A stretch of DNA of 25,946 nucleotides from Alteromonas_E sp964230255 (GTDB lineage: Bacteria; Pseudomonadota; Gammaproteobacteria; Enterobacterales; Alteromonadaceae). Numbering within the stretch: position 1 is the first letter of the stretch; every line of letters starts with the position of its first letter. Below, in pieces: positions 7,999 to 15,685 of the stretch. A model generated the notes under the pieces. That model was not told the origin of the DNA. It saw only the letters and a program-made list of their open reading frames with translations, and made no database searches. The DNA lies in NCBI GenBank assembly GCA_964230255.1, contig CAXRGW010000022.1, positions 1-25,946 of the forward strand, given 5' to 3'. Position numbers and translations under genes: made by a program.

Positions 7999-9258
7999 CT
8001 AGACTCTGATGTGGCCAGAACCGGTAACGACGAATTTTTCGGTTGTTAAACTCGCCGCGCCCATCGGACCATAGGCATGCAGTTTGCTCGTTGAGATGCC
8101 AATTTCTGCGCCTAACCCCAACTCACCACCATCGGAAAAACGCGATGATGCATTGACCATTACAACCGCCGAATCTACTGCTCTAACAAAAGCTTGTGCG
8201 CGTGATAAATGCTCAGTTACGATGACTTCAGTATGACCAGAGCCATAGGCGTATATGTGCTCGATGGCAGCTTGCATATCGTCAACAACACGCACCGCAA
8301 TTTCCATCGCCAAATACTCCGCATGCCAGTCGTCTTCAGAGGCTAATTCAGCAGCAGAAAGGTATGGCAATGACTGTTCACAGGCGTGCACTCGCACAGC
8401 ATGTTTAGCAAACACTGATTGGGCTTGCGGCAAAAATTCTGCAGCAATGGCTTTATCTACCAACAAAGTCTCCAGTGCGTTGCATACGCCTACTCGTTGA
8501 GTCTTGCCGTTTTCAAGAATACTGAGTGCCTTGGCCAAATCGGCATCGCGATCAACGAACAAATGACAAACACCGTTAAAATGTTGGATTACGGGAATTC
8601 GGCTATGCTCCGAGACAAATCGAATCAAACCTTCTCCGCCTCGCGGTATTACCAAGTCAATGGTTTCATTCAAGGTCAGCAGTTCGTTCATAATGGCGCG
8701 ATCTGGATCCGGAATTACGGTGACCGCACCGCTAGGTAACTCAAAACGCGCAAGCGCCGCGTGAAAACATTCAGCTAATGCTAAATTCGAATGCAGCGCC
8801 TCTTTACCACCGCGTAAAATCACGGCATTACCGGCTTTAAAACAAAGTGCCGCGGCGTCAATAGTAACGTTTGGTCGCGACTCATAAATCATCGCAATTA
8901 CGCCAAGTGGAATACGCATTTTGGCGACTTGAATACCACTCGCCATGGTTTCGCTGGCACTCATGCTACCAACCGGGTCGGACTGATGAGCAATAGTCTC
9001 TACTGCTTTAGCTAATGACTCTAAACGCTGCGGATCAAGCAACAAACGATCGCACATAGCTGCGTCTAATTGATTATCTGCAGCGTTTTGCATATCAACG
9101 GCATTAGCAGCTAATACTGTTGCTTCTTGAGCTCGCAGTTGTTGAGCAACCGCAAGTAACACTTCACGCTTGGCTTGGTGACCCAGTTGCGCAATTACTG
9201 GTGCTGTCGCCTTAGCGCGTTCAGCGGCTTTTGAAATAGAGAAATCGGCAGTAGACAT
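7999..9258 (-). CDS. proA: Gamma-glutamyl phosphate reductase
   Basis: A 419-residue cytosolic enzyme that reduces gamma-glutamyl phosphate to glutamate-5-semialdehyde with NADPH, the second step of proline synthesis. It is an ALDH-superfamily protein. Clear landmarks are RIPLGVIAMIYESRPN (115-130), the cofactor-site stretch ILRGGKEALHSN (147-158), and GVCNALETLLV, whose Cys259 is the likely nucleophile. The C-terminal part contains SSRFSDGGELGLGAEIGIST, diagnostic of ProA. Length equals the E. coli enzyme (417) within two residues. It begins 25 bases after proB, the usual order. Confidence 0.97.
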   Translation of the reverse strand: MSTADFSISKAAERAKATAPVIAQLGHQAKREVLLAVAQQLRAQEATVLAANAVDMQNAADNQLDAAMCDRLLLDPQRLESLAKAVETIAHQSDPVGSMSASETMASGIQVAKMRIPLGVIAMIYESRPNVTIDAAALCFKAGNAVILRGGKEALHSNLALAECFHAALARFELPSGAVTVIPDPDRAIMNELLTLNETIDLVIPRGGEGLIRFVSEHSRIPVIQHFNGVCHLFVDRDADLAKALSILENGKTQRVGVCNALETLLVDKAIAAEFLPQAQSVFAKHAVRVHACEQSLPYLSAAELASEDDWHAEYLAMEIAVRVVDDMQAAIEHIYAYGSGHTEVIVTEHLSRAQAFVRAVDSAVVMVNASSRFSDGGELGLGAEIGISTSKLHAYGPMGAASLTTEKFVVTGSGHIRV

Positions 9259-9283
9259 AAGGTCTAATCCTTGTACAAAAAAC

Positions 9284-10384
9284 TTAAGACAGGGTCACTA
9301 AGTCATCACGGTGAACCGCAACGTCACCTGAGCTGTAACCCAATAATTGTTCGATTTGCTGGCTTTGCAAGCCCTTAATCTGCGTCAGTTCATGACTGGC
9401 ATACTGTGCAATACCCTGCGCGATTGGACGTTCTGCGGAACAGATAGTTACTGCATCGCCCGCTTTAAACTGTCCTTCAATTGCAATGATCCCCGTGGGC
9501 AATAATGATGCATTGCGTTCAGTAAGCGCGCGCATCGCCCCGTCATCAACAACTATTCGCCCCTTTGCTAATAAGGTGTGCTTCAACCAATGTGCACGAG
9601 CCTTCTGCGCGGTAACTAGCGGTCGAAAAATAGTGCCGGGACAATTTCCTGTGGCTAATGCGTCAAATACATCGCCTTTTCGACCATTAACAATCAATGT
9701 TTGAATGCCGCTTTGCACACACTTTTCTGCCGCTTGGATTTTGGTTTTCATACCACCAGTGCCCACCGACGTCCCCGCACCACCGGCCAGTTGATGCACG
9801 CTAGCATCAATTTTATCTACTACGGGGATAAGTGTTGCGCTTTTGTCTTTGCGCGGATCTGCGGTGTATAAACCATCGATATCAGAACACATGATCAATG
9901 TATCCGCTTGTGCCACCAGCGCCGCATACGCACCTAAGTTGTCGTTGTCACCCACTTTTAACTCGGCAGTGGCAACCGTATCGTTTTCATTTACTATCGG
10001 TAATGCACCGTGCTTGAGTAACTCGCGTAGAGTATTTTGGATGTTGATAAAGCGCGCGCGGTCGCGTAAATCATCGGCAGTCAACAGAACCTGTGCACAA
10101 GGGAAATCAAAAAATCGTGCCCAGTTGGCCATCATCTGTGTTTGTCCAATCGCTGCCATCGCCTGCTTTTCAGCAATACTGGGCGTATGGGTTACCGGCA
10201 CCGCCTGACGGCCGGCCGCGACGCTGCCCGAAGACACTACAATCACTTCTTTACCTTGCTGGCGACTGGCGCTGATGAAGCGCGCAAGGGGCAATAAAAA
10301 TTCGGCGCTACAGCGCTCACCATCAGGCGCAACTAATGCACTGCCAACTTTTATTACCGCTCGTTGCCACTCAAAGGCGCTCAT
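9284..10384 (-). CDS. proB: Glutamate 5-kinase with PUA domain
   Basis: A 366-residue cytosolic kinase that phosphorylates the gamma-carboxyl of glutamate, the committed and normally proline-inhibited step of proline synthesis. The amino acid kinase domain covers about 1-258 with VIKVGSALV (10-18), the SSGSVAAG loop (51-58), VNENDTV (131-137) and GTGGMKTK (208-215). A PUA domain fills about 275-366, as in E. coli ProB (367 residues). It heads the proBA operon. Promoter signals in front are weak: a minus-strand TTGACG lies about 100 bases upstream without a good -10 element. Imperfect inverted repeats occur in the same gap. Confidence 0.97.
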   Translation of the reverse strand: MSAFEWQRAVIKVGSALVAPDGERCSAEFLLPLARFISASRQQGKEVIVVSSGSVAAGRQAVPVTHTPSIAEKQAMAAIGQTQMMANWARFFDFPCAQVLLTADDLRDRARFINIQNTLRELLKHGALPIVNENDTVATAELKVGDNDNLGAYAALVAQADTLIMCSDIDGLYTADPRKDKSATLIPVVDKIDASVHQLAGGAGTSVGTGGMKTKIQAAEKCVQSGIQTLIVNGRKGDVFDALATGNCPGTIFRPLVTAQKARAHWLKHTLLAKGRIVVDDGAMRALTERNASLLPTGIIAIEGQFKAGDAVTICSAERPIAQGIAQYASHELTQIKGLQSQQIEQLLGYSSGDVAVHRDDLVTLS

Positions 10385-10445
10385 GATTTTTGCAATTCCT
10401 AAACTAAAAGGTTGAGCATACGAATTATTGGCGAATACACAAGAA

Positions 10446-10509
10446 CTGAATCAACTAAGTTAGCTAGCTCAATTATTAAACAACCGTCAAAGTTGGACTG
10501 TTGATTCAG
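10446..10509. repeat. Inverted repeats in the proB / peptidase divergent promoter region
   Basis: CTGAATCAAC (10446-10455) is the exact reverse complement of GTTGATTCAG (10500-10509). Between them, CAACCGTC (10481-10488) and GACTGTTG (10496-10503) form a second inverted pair with one mismatch around a 7-base spacer. Position between two divergent genes suggests operator sites; no regulator is identified. Confidence 0.35.
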
Positions 10510-10546
10510 CCCGACCAATTGCTGGTTAGTTGGCAGAAAAACTGTA

Positions 10547-10552
10547 TATAAT
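10547..10552 (+). promoter_or_regulatory. Candidate -10 element for the M1-type peptidase gene
   Basis: TATAAT, a perfect consensus -10, sits 72 bases before the chosen ATG at 10624. The best -35 at proper spacing is TGGTTA (10523-10528, 18-base spacer, 3/6 match), so activation by a protein factor is possible. Confidence 0.45.
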
Positions 10553-10623
10553 AGCGCTTCCGCAAAAACGCACCAAAATTCCAAGTTAACTCAAAAAAAT
10601 GACAGGAATTGAGCAGGTTAATT

Positions 10624-13077
10624 ATGAAAAAGATAATGCGACCCATACTGGCAATAGCCCTTTTAGGCTTAGCAATTCCCCTTCAAGCAGCCATTCAGCA
10701 AACAAAAGGCGATTTTGAAGACAAATTCCGGCAATTAGACGAAGTTTTGCCTACCCCAAATGTATATCGCAATGCTGCCGGAGAGCCGGGCCATGAGTAT
10801 TGGCAGCAGCAAGTTGACTATCAAATTGATGTGCGATTAAACGAAGCACTGCGCCGCCTAGATGCAGAGCAGTCAATGGTCTACACCAATAACTCGCCAG
10901 ATACACTCAAGTATTTGTGGGTCCAATTGGATCAGAACAAATTTCGTCAAGATTCAATGTCAGCATTAACCACCACATTTGGTGGTATCGGTAATCGCGG
11001 GCCAGGCACGCAATCAGCCAGCGACTCAGGTCCAGCTAAAATCAGTATTGCTGCGCTGCGTCGTCAGCAGTTTGTCGATGACAATGAGCTTGGCTACCAA
11101 ATCAAGGCTGTAGAAGATTCACGTGGCAATGCGCTTGATTACGTAATTGTTGGCACATTGATGCGCGTAGATCTGCCGACGCCGCTTAAGCCAGGCAAGA
11201 GCTTTGAATTTGATATCGACTTTGGCTTTAACATTGTTGAAGAGGATGCCGTTTCAGCGCGCGCGGGCTATGAAAACTTTCCAAATGACGCCCGCGAAGG
11301 CGGCAACGATATTTTCTTGTTAGCGCAGTGGTTCCCTCGCCTCGCTGCATATACAGACTATGAAGCATGGACAAATAAAGAATTTATTGGTCGCGGTGAG
11401 TTTACCCTTGAGTTCGGTAACTATGATGTCAGTATCACAGTGCCTGCAGACCATATTGTTTCTTCAACGGGTGTACTTGATAATCCGCGTGATGTTTTAA
11501 CGAAGGAACAACGCAATCGCTTAAAAGAAGCCGAAAATGCTGACCGCATTGTCTTTATTGTTACTGAAGAAGAAGCGTTAGAGAACGAGAAAGAAGGCAC
11601 AGATGAGCTTAAAACTTGGCGTTTTAAAGCGGAAAATGTGCGCGATTTTGCCTGGGCTTCATCACGTAAGTTTATGTGGGACGCGCGCGGTTATCAGCAA
11701 GGTGGTGAGGAGCAACCGTTGGTCATGGCTATGTCGTTCTATCCAAAAGAGGGTGGCGATCTATGGAAGAAGTATTCAACTGAATCTGTCATTCATACCA
11801 TGGAAGTATACTCGCGCTTCTCATTCGATTATCCCTATCCAGTTGCGCAATCGGTCAACGGCCCTGTCGGCGGTATGGAATATCCAATGATCACCTTCAA
11901 CGGTCCTCGCACTGAATTACGCGATGACGGCAGCCGTACGTATTCTCAAGCCGAAAAACGTTTCCTAATCGGCGTAGTTATTCACGAAATTGGTCACATC
12001 TATTTCCCAATGATCGTTAACTCCGATGAGCGCCAATGGACATGGATGGACGAAGGTCTTAACAGCTTCCTAGACGGCGTTGCCGGACGTGAGTGGGATC
12101 CAACCATACCATGGGGCGTCGAGCCACGAGACATCGTTGACTATATGAAGTCTGAAACTCAGGTGCCGATCATGACTCAGTCTGATTCAGTACTGCGTCT
12201 TGGTCCTAATGCCTATACGAAGCCTGCTGCAGCATTAAACATACTGCGTGAAACTATCCTTGGCCGTGAGCTGTTTGACTTCGCTTTCCGCGAGTATTCA
12301 CAACGCTGGAAATACAAGCGTCCAACACCTGCAGACTTTTTCCGCACTATGGAGGAAGCCAGTGGTGTAGATCTCGATTGGTTCTGGCGCGGTTGGTTCT
12401 ATTCGACTGACCACGTCGATATCTCACTAGACCGTGTTTATAAATTGCGTCTCGACACTGAAGATCCTGATATTGATTTTGCGCGTGAGCGCCAAGTTGA
12501 AGCTGATAAGCCGGTATCGTTGACAGATGAGCGTAACCGTGCGGAAGGTATGCAATTGTGGGTAGAGCGCTTCCCAGATATCACTGATTACTACGATGAC
12601 AACGATCGCTTTACCGTTACCAATAAAGAGCGCAACGCTTATCAAGATTATATGGCGAGTTTGAAGCCACATGAACGCGTAGCATTTGAACGTGCTCTTG
12701 TAGAAGACAAGAACTACTATGTGCTTGAATTCTCAAACATTGGCGGCTTAGTAATGCCAATCATTTTGGAGCTTACCTATGCTGATGGCAGCACCGATAT
12801 CATGCGTATTCCTGCAGAAATTTGGCGTCGCACTCCTAAAGCGGTTAGCAAATTGATTATTACTGACAAAGATAAAGAGCTTGCCTCGGTTACCGTTGAC
12901 CCATTCTGGGAAACAGCTGATACAGATGTGCATAACAATCACTATCCACGTCAGATTATTCCTTCGCGCATAGAGGCGTATAAGTCTAAGCCTCGCAGCG
13001 GTAAGGTATATCGCGATATTATGCACGACAGTACCACTGAGCTTAAGACTGACGAAAGCGATGACGGTACTGAGTAA
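10624..13077 (+). CDS. Exported M1-type zinc metallopeptidase (gluzincin)
   Basis: An 817-residue protein with a Sec signal peptide (about 1-22, ending LQA). The zinc site is HEIGH (454-458) with Glu477 in WMDEGLNSFLDG, an exact HExxH-18-E spacing as in M1 aminopeptidases. GGMEYP (416-421) takes the place of the GAMEN substrate loop. A beta-rich N-terminal domain precedes and an all-helical plus beta C-terminal region follows. The likely role is periplasmic cleavage of peptides. I chose the ATG at 10624 because CAGG lies about 6 bases upstream and the signal peptide then starts with MKK; a TTG at 10609 has no well-placed ribosome site. The DUF6702 gene overlaps its end. Confidence 0.9.
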   Translation: MKKIMRPILAIALLGLAIPLQAAIQQTKGDFEDKFRQLDEVLPTPNVYRNAAGEPGHEYWQQQVDYQIDVRLNEALRRLDAEQSMVYTNNSPDTLKYLWVQLDQNKFRQDSMSALTTTFGGIGNRGPGTQSASDSGPAKISIAALRRQQFVDDNELGYQIKAVEDSRGNALDYVIVGTLMRVDLPTPLKPGKSFEFDIDFGFNIVEEDAVSARAGYENFPNDAREGGNDIFLLAQWFPRLAAYTDYEAWTNKEFIGRGEFTLEFGNYDVSITVPADHIVSSTGVLDNPRDVLTKEQRNRLKEAENADRIVFIVTEEEALENEKEGTDELKTWRFKAENVRDFAWASSRKFMWDARGYQQGGEEQPLVMAMSFYPKEGGDLWKKYSTESVIHTMEVYSRFSFDYPYPVAQSVNGPVGGMEYPMITFNGPRTELRDDGSRTYSQAEKRFLIGVVIHEIGHIYFPMIVNSDERQWTWMDEGLNSFLDGVAGREWDPTIPWGVEPRDIVDYMKSETQVPIMTQSDSVLRLGPNAYTKPAAALNILRETILGRELFDFAFREYSQRWKYKRPTPADFFRTMEEASGVDLDWFWRGWFYSTDHVDISLDRVYKLRLDTEDPDIDFARERQVEADKPVSLTDERNRAEGMQLWVERFPDITDYYDDNDRFTVTNKERNAYQDYMASLKPHERVAFERALVEDKNYYVLEFSNIGGLVMPIILELTYADGSTDIMRIPAEIWRRTPKAVSKLIITDKDKELASVTVDPFWETADTDVHNNHYPRQIIPSRIEAYKSKPRSGKVYRDIMHDSTTELKTDESDDGTE

Positions 13078-13585
13078 TACTATTCATAAAAATAGGCTGG
13101 TGCTTCTTGCACTAGCGGGTTTTTTAATCGTATCAATGAGTGTAAGTGCTCACCAACAAAAGGCTGCAATCAGTACCATTTTGTTTAATGAGCGCACGGG
13201 CAACATTGAACTTATGCATCGATTTATCTTGCATGATGCTGAGCACGCGGCGAAACGCCTGTTACCCGGCGCCGGTGATATTCACACTGACGTCGACACC
13301 CAGCAAGCATTTGTAGATTATGTATTGTCTCGCTTTGCAATCGGCGACCTAGACAAGCAAGCCTTGCCACTGACAACCGTTGGTTTTGAAATTGATGGTA
13401 GGCACTTGTGGGTTTATCAAGAAACCCCTATCTCGGGTTCGCTGTCTGGATTGACGCTGATCCATGCCGCGATGCACGAGATTTGGCCCAAACAAACCAA
13501 CACGGTAAACATTGAAGGTCGCGGCCCATTGCAGACGCTAACGTTCAATGCCGGTGATAGCGCCAAATCGGTGAAATTAGACTAA
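13061..13585 (+). CDS. DUF6702 family exported protein
   Basis: A 174-residue protein with an N-terminal signal (hydrophobic about 12-28, cleavage near SVSA/H at 30-31). The mature part resembles DUF6702: an early strand pattern of the type AISTILFNERTGNIELMHR followed by FILHDAEHAA, and paired acidic/histidine residues. Function is unknown. The gene overlaps the metallopeptidase gene by 17 bases in another frame, so translation is coupled. Small proteins of this family are often found beside M1-like peptidases, so it may be a partner or chaperone of the peptidase; this is inference. Confidence 0.72.
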   Translation: MTVLSNTIHKNRLVLLALAGFLIVSMSVSAHQQKAAISTILFNERTGNIELMHRFILHDAEHAAKRLLPGAGDIHTDVDTQQAFVDYVLSRFAIGDLDKQALPLTTVGFEIDGRHLWVYQETPISGSLSGLTLIHAAMHEIWPKQTNTVNIEGRGPLQTLTFNAGDSAKSVKLD

Positions 13586-13614
13586 AGTCGATTGTGCAAC
13601 ACTAGTGGTTATGT

Positions 13615-13643
13615 TTGACCTTATCTTGCGAAACAGCAATGAT
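13615..13643 (+). promoter_or_regulatory. Candidate sigma-70 promoter for the membrane protein - ABC1 kinase pair
   Basis: TTGACC (13615-13620, 5/6) and AATGAT (13638-13643, 4/6) are separated by exactly 17 bases and lie about 33 bases before the ATG at 13676. Confidence 0.45.
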
Positions 13644-13675
13644 ATGGCCATATGCAATGGTATAGATAAATCACT

Positions 13676-14029
13676 ATGCGCCAACAACGCAGCAAACAAA
13701 AAGCTTTGCAAAAAGCCAAACAAGCAGATGCTGAGTTGGTTAAAGAGAATACCGATATCGCAGTAGCCAACAGTACTGACTCGTTTAAAAACCGCAATAA
13801 TATATTATGGGTGACCCTCGCGGCTGGTATGGCACTTACCGTAATAGCCTCTCAGTTTATGCCCGGGGTGGTTGATTTGGACAGTATGACGTCTGTGTAC
13901 AGCGCAATGTCATGGGTCGGTATTTTCGGGGCTGTATTGGCTCGCTATCTGAATAAGAATGGTTGGCTGGGTTTTGCTGCGGGCAGCGCTGTTGGTGTGC
14001 TATTAAACATTCTCGCGAGTATTATTTAA
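13676..14029 (+). CDS. Small membrane protein upstream of ABC1 kinase
   Basis: A 117-residue protein. The first 38 residues are highly charged (KQKALQKAKQ) and probably cytoplasmic. Three hydrophobic segments follow at about 43-63, 74-91 and 96-116. No family is recognised. Its stop codon directly abuts the start of the ABC1 kinase (TAA then ATG), which indicates co-translation and a possible functional link at the inner membrane. The Shine-Dalgarno is weak, so the exact start is less certain than the frame. Confidence 0.68.
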   Translation: MRQQRSKQKALQKAKQADAELVKENTDIAVANSTDSFKNRNNILWVTLAAGMALTVIASQFMPGVVDLDSMTSVYSAMSWVGIFGAVLARYLNKNGWLGFAAGSAVGVLLNILASII

Positions 14030-15349
14030 ATGGATAAAAAACACCGCGCAGTGCCTACCGGGCGTTTAACACGGTTCGGTATGCTTGGCTCGTTGGCGAC
14101 CCGAGTTGCTGGGAATATGCTAACTAATGGCGCGGGCCAACTGTTAAAAGGTGAAAAGCCAGCGCTTAAGGATCTATTGTTAACTCCCGGTAACGTCGGC
14201 CGCATAGCTGACCAACTCGCCAATATGCGTGGCGCCGCAATGAAAGTGGGACAACTTATGTCCATGGACGCGGGTGATATTTTGCCACCGGCATTAGCTG
14301 AGATTTTGTCGCGCTTGCGCAGTGATGCTGATCCAATGCCCAAGCAGCAAGTTGATGAAGTGCTATCTCAAGCTTTAGGCGATGAATGGGCCGACCAATT
14401 CTTGTACTTCAGTTACGCGCCAATTGCCGCAGCCTCTATAGGACAGGTGCATAAAGTTATCTTGCCAACCGGTGAGATGCTAGCGCTAAAAATTCAGTAC
14501 CCCGGTGTCAAACAAAGTATTGATAGCGACGTAGATAACGTCGCGACATTACTCTCTATTACCGGCCTACTTCCTAAAGGGGTAGACTTCAAGCCGCTAT
14601 TAGACGAAGCCAAACGGCAGCTTCATACTGAGGCAGACTATAATACCGAAGCCGACATGCTAGAACGTTATAAGGCATTTGTGGGAGAAGATGAGCGGTT
14701 TGCGGTACCCAACGTTTATCGCGAGTTTACGCGCGACAATGTGTTGGCTATGACATTTATGCCGAGCGAACCCATAGAGTCTCAATTAGACGCTGACCAA
14801 GGGACACGCGATAACATTGCCTCGGCGCTATTTGAGTTGTTTTTTACCGAGACTTTCGAACATCACCTGATCCAAACCGACCCCAATTTTGCCAATTATC
14901 GGTATGACCCAGAGAGTGGCAAAGTTATCCTCCTAGACTTTGGTGCAACTCGTGAGTATCCCAGTGACTTTGTAAACTTGTACCGGGAGTTAATGTCAGG
15001 CGTATTCCATTCAGATTCGGAACGAGTGCGTTCCGCGGTGCTTAATATAGGATTAATGAGCGAAAACCTCTCTCCGGATTTACAGGACTTTATTGTGAGC
15101 ATGTGTTTCGATGCGTGTGAGCCTATCCTCACAGCCGGTAAGTACGATTTTGGCAGTTCAGACCTTGGCAAGCGATTGCAAGAAAGAGGTATGTCACTGA
15201 GTGACAATGAAGCCTTTTGGCATGTGCCTCCGGCAAATTCCGTATTCCTACATCGCAAACTCGGTGGCGTTTTCCTACTGGCGAGTAATCTAAAAGCACG
15301 CGTCAACGTGAATGCTATTGCGGCTGAACATATAAGCAAAAAGTGCTAG
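14030..15349 (+). CDS. ABC1/UbiB-family atypical kinase, COQ8 type
   Basis: A 439-residue protein of the AarF/ABC1/UbiB kinase family, linked to ubiquinone synthesis. The family hallmarks are present: KVGQ (72-75, KxGQ motif), the Ala-rich loop AAASIGQVH (133-141), Lys154 in LALKIQYPG, the ExD motif at Glu201/Asp203, and DFG at 303-305. The catalytic loop reads QTDPNFANY (282-290) and the DFG region reads LLDFGATREY. That is the mitochondrial COQ8/ADCK3 pattern, not the HADPHPGN of canonical bacterial UbiB, and it lacks the C-terminal TM tail of UbiB (about 546 residues). Role in quinone or lipid metabolism is likely; the substrate is unknown. Confidence 0.88.
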   Translation: MDKKHRAVPTGRLTRFGMLGSLATRVAGNMLTNGAGQLLKGEKPALKDLLLTPGNVGRIADQLANMRGAAMKVGQLMSMDAGDILPPALAEILSRLRSDADPMPKQQVDEVLSQALGDEWADQFLYFSYAPIAAASIGQVHKVILPTGEMLALKIQYPGVKQSIDSDVDNVATLLSITGLLPKGVDFKPLLDEAKRQLHTEADYNTEADMLERYKAFVGEDERFAVPNVYREFTRDNVLAMTFMPSEPIESQLDADQGTRDNIASALFELFFTETFEHHLIQTDPNFANYRYDPESGKVILLDFGATREYPSDFVNLYRELMSGVFHSDSERVRSAVLNIGLMSENLSPDLQDFIVSMCFDACEPILTAGKYDFGSSDLGKRLQERGMSLSDNEAFWHVPPANSVFLHRKLGGVFLLASNLKARVNVNAIAAEHISKKC

Positions 15350-15648
15350 TAAGGTTGTACCATCGAAAATGGCAATGCCATGCGCTCGCTAGCTTTGGGT
15401 GGATTACCAATCATTTCGTCATAAGGCGTATCGTGCACCATCACTGCTTGCTCAACGTCAAATTCGGCAAAGAGTTCGCGAATTTGCTGTGAGCTGTGGA
15501 AGCGCATAGGTTTATCGCTATTGTCATAAACCATGCCTTGATTATTGCCAATATTAAGCTGAACTAAATACACATTCATCTCAAACGAATGCACTTCGAG
15601 TAAATCGATTGGTGTGTCTGTAGAGAGTTTTGAATAGACGAATTTCAT
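15346..15648 (-). CDS. DUF6482 family protein
   Basis: A 100-residue cytosolic protein. Recognisable features are the early LEVHSFEMNVYLVQL strand pair, the RFHSSQQIRELFAEF helix and the C-terminal YDEMIGNPP motif, which is typical of DUF6482. Function is unknown. I chose the ATG at 15646-15648 because GAGG lies 5 bases upstream; longer readings up to 15777 run into the hydroxylase gene and have no ribosome site. It follows the hydroxylase by 37 bases on the same strand. Its stop overlaps the stop of the convergent ABC1 kinase gene. Confidence 0.78.
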   Translation of the reverse strand: MKFVYSKLSTDTPIDLLEVHSFEMNVYLVQLNIGNNQGMVYDNSDKPMRFHSSQQIRELFAEFDVEQAVMVHDTPYDEMIGNPPKASERMALPFSMVQPY

Positions 15649-15685
15649 AGCGGCCTCAACATTGCTGATGCCAACCATTACGCAA

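Noticed and set aside
10609..10623. TTG start for the M1-type peptidase
   Set aside because: AGGA lies only one base before the TTG, too close to work; the ATG at 10624 has a usable site and gives a normal signal peptide.
12427..13026. Minus-strand open frames inside the M1-type peptidase gene
   Set aside because: They have no family resemblance or ribosome sites and lie opposite a strongly conserved gene; they are chance frames.
14896..15339. 147-codon minus-strand frame opposite the ABC1 kinase
   Set aside because: Its composition mirrors the conserved kinase codons and it has no recognisable domain.
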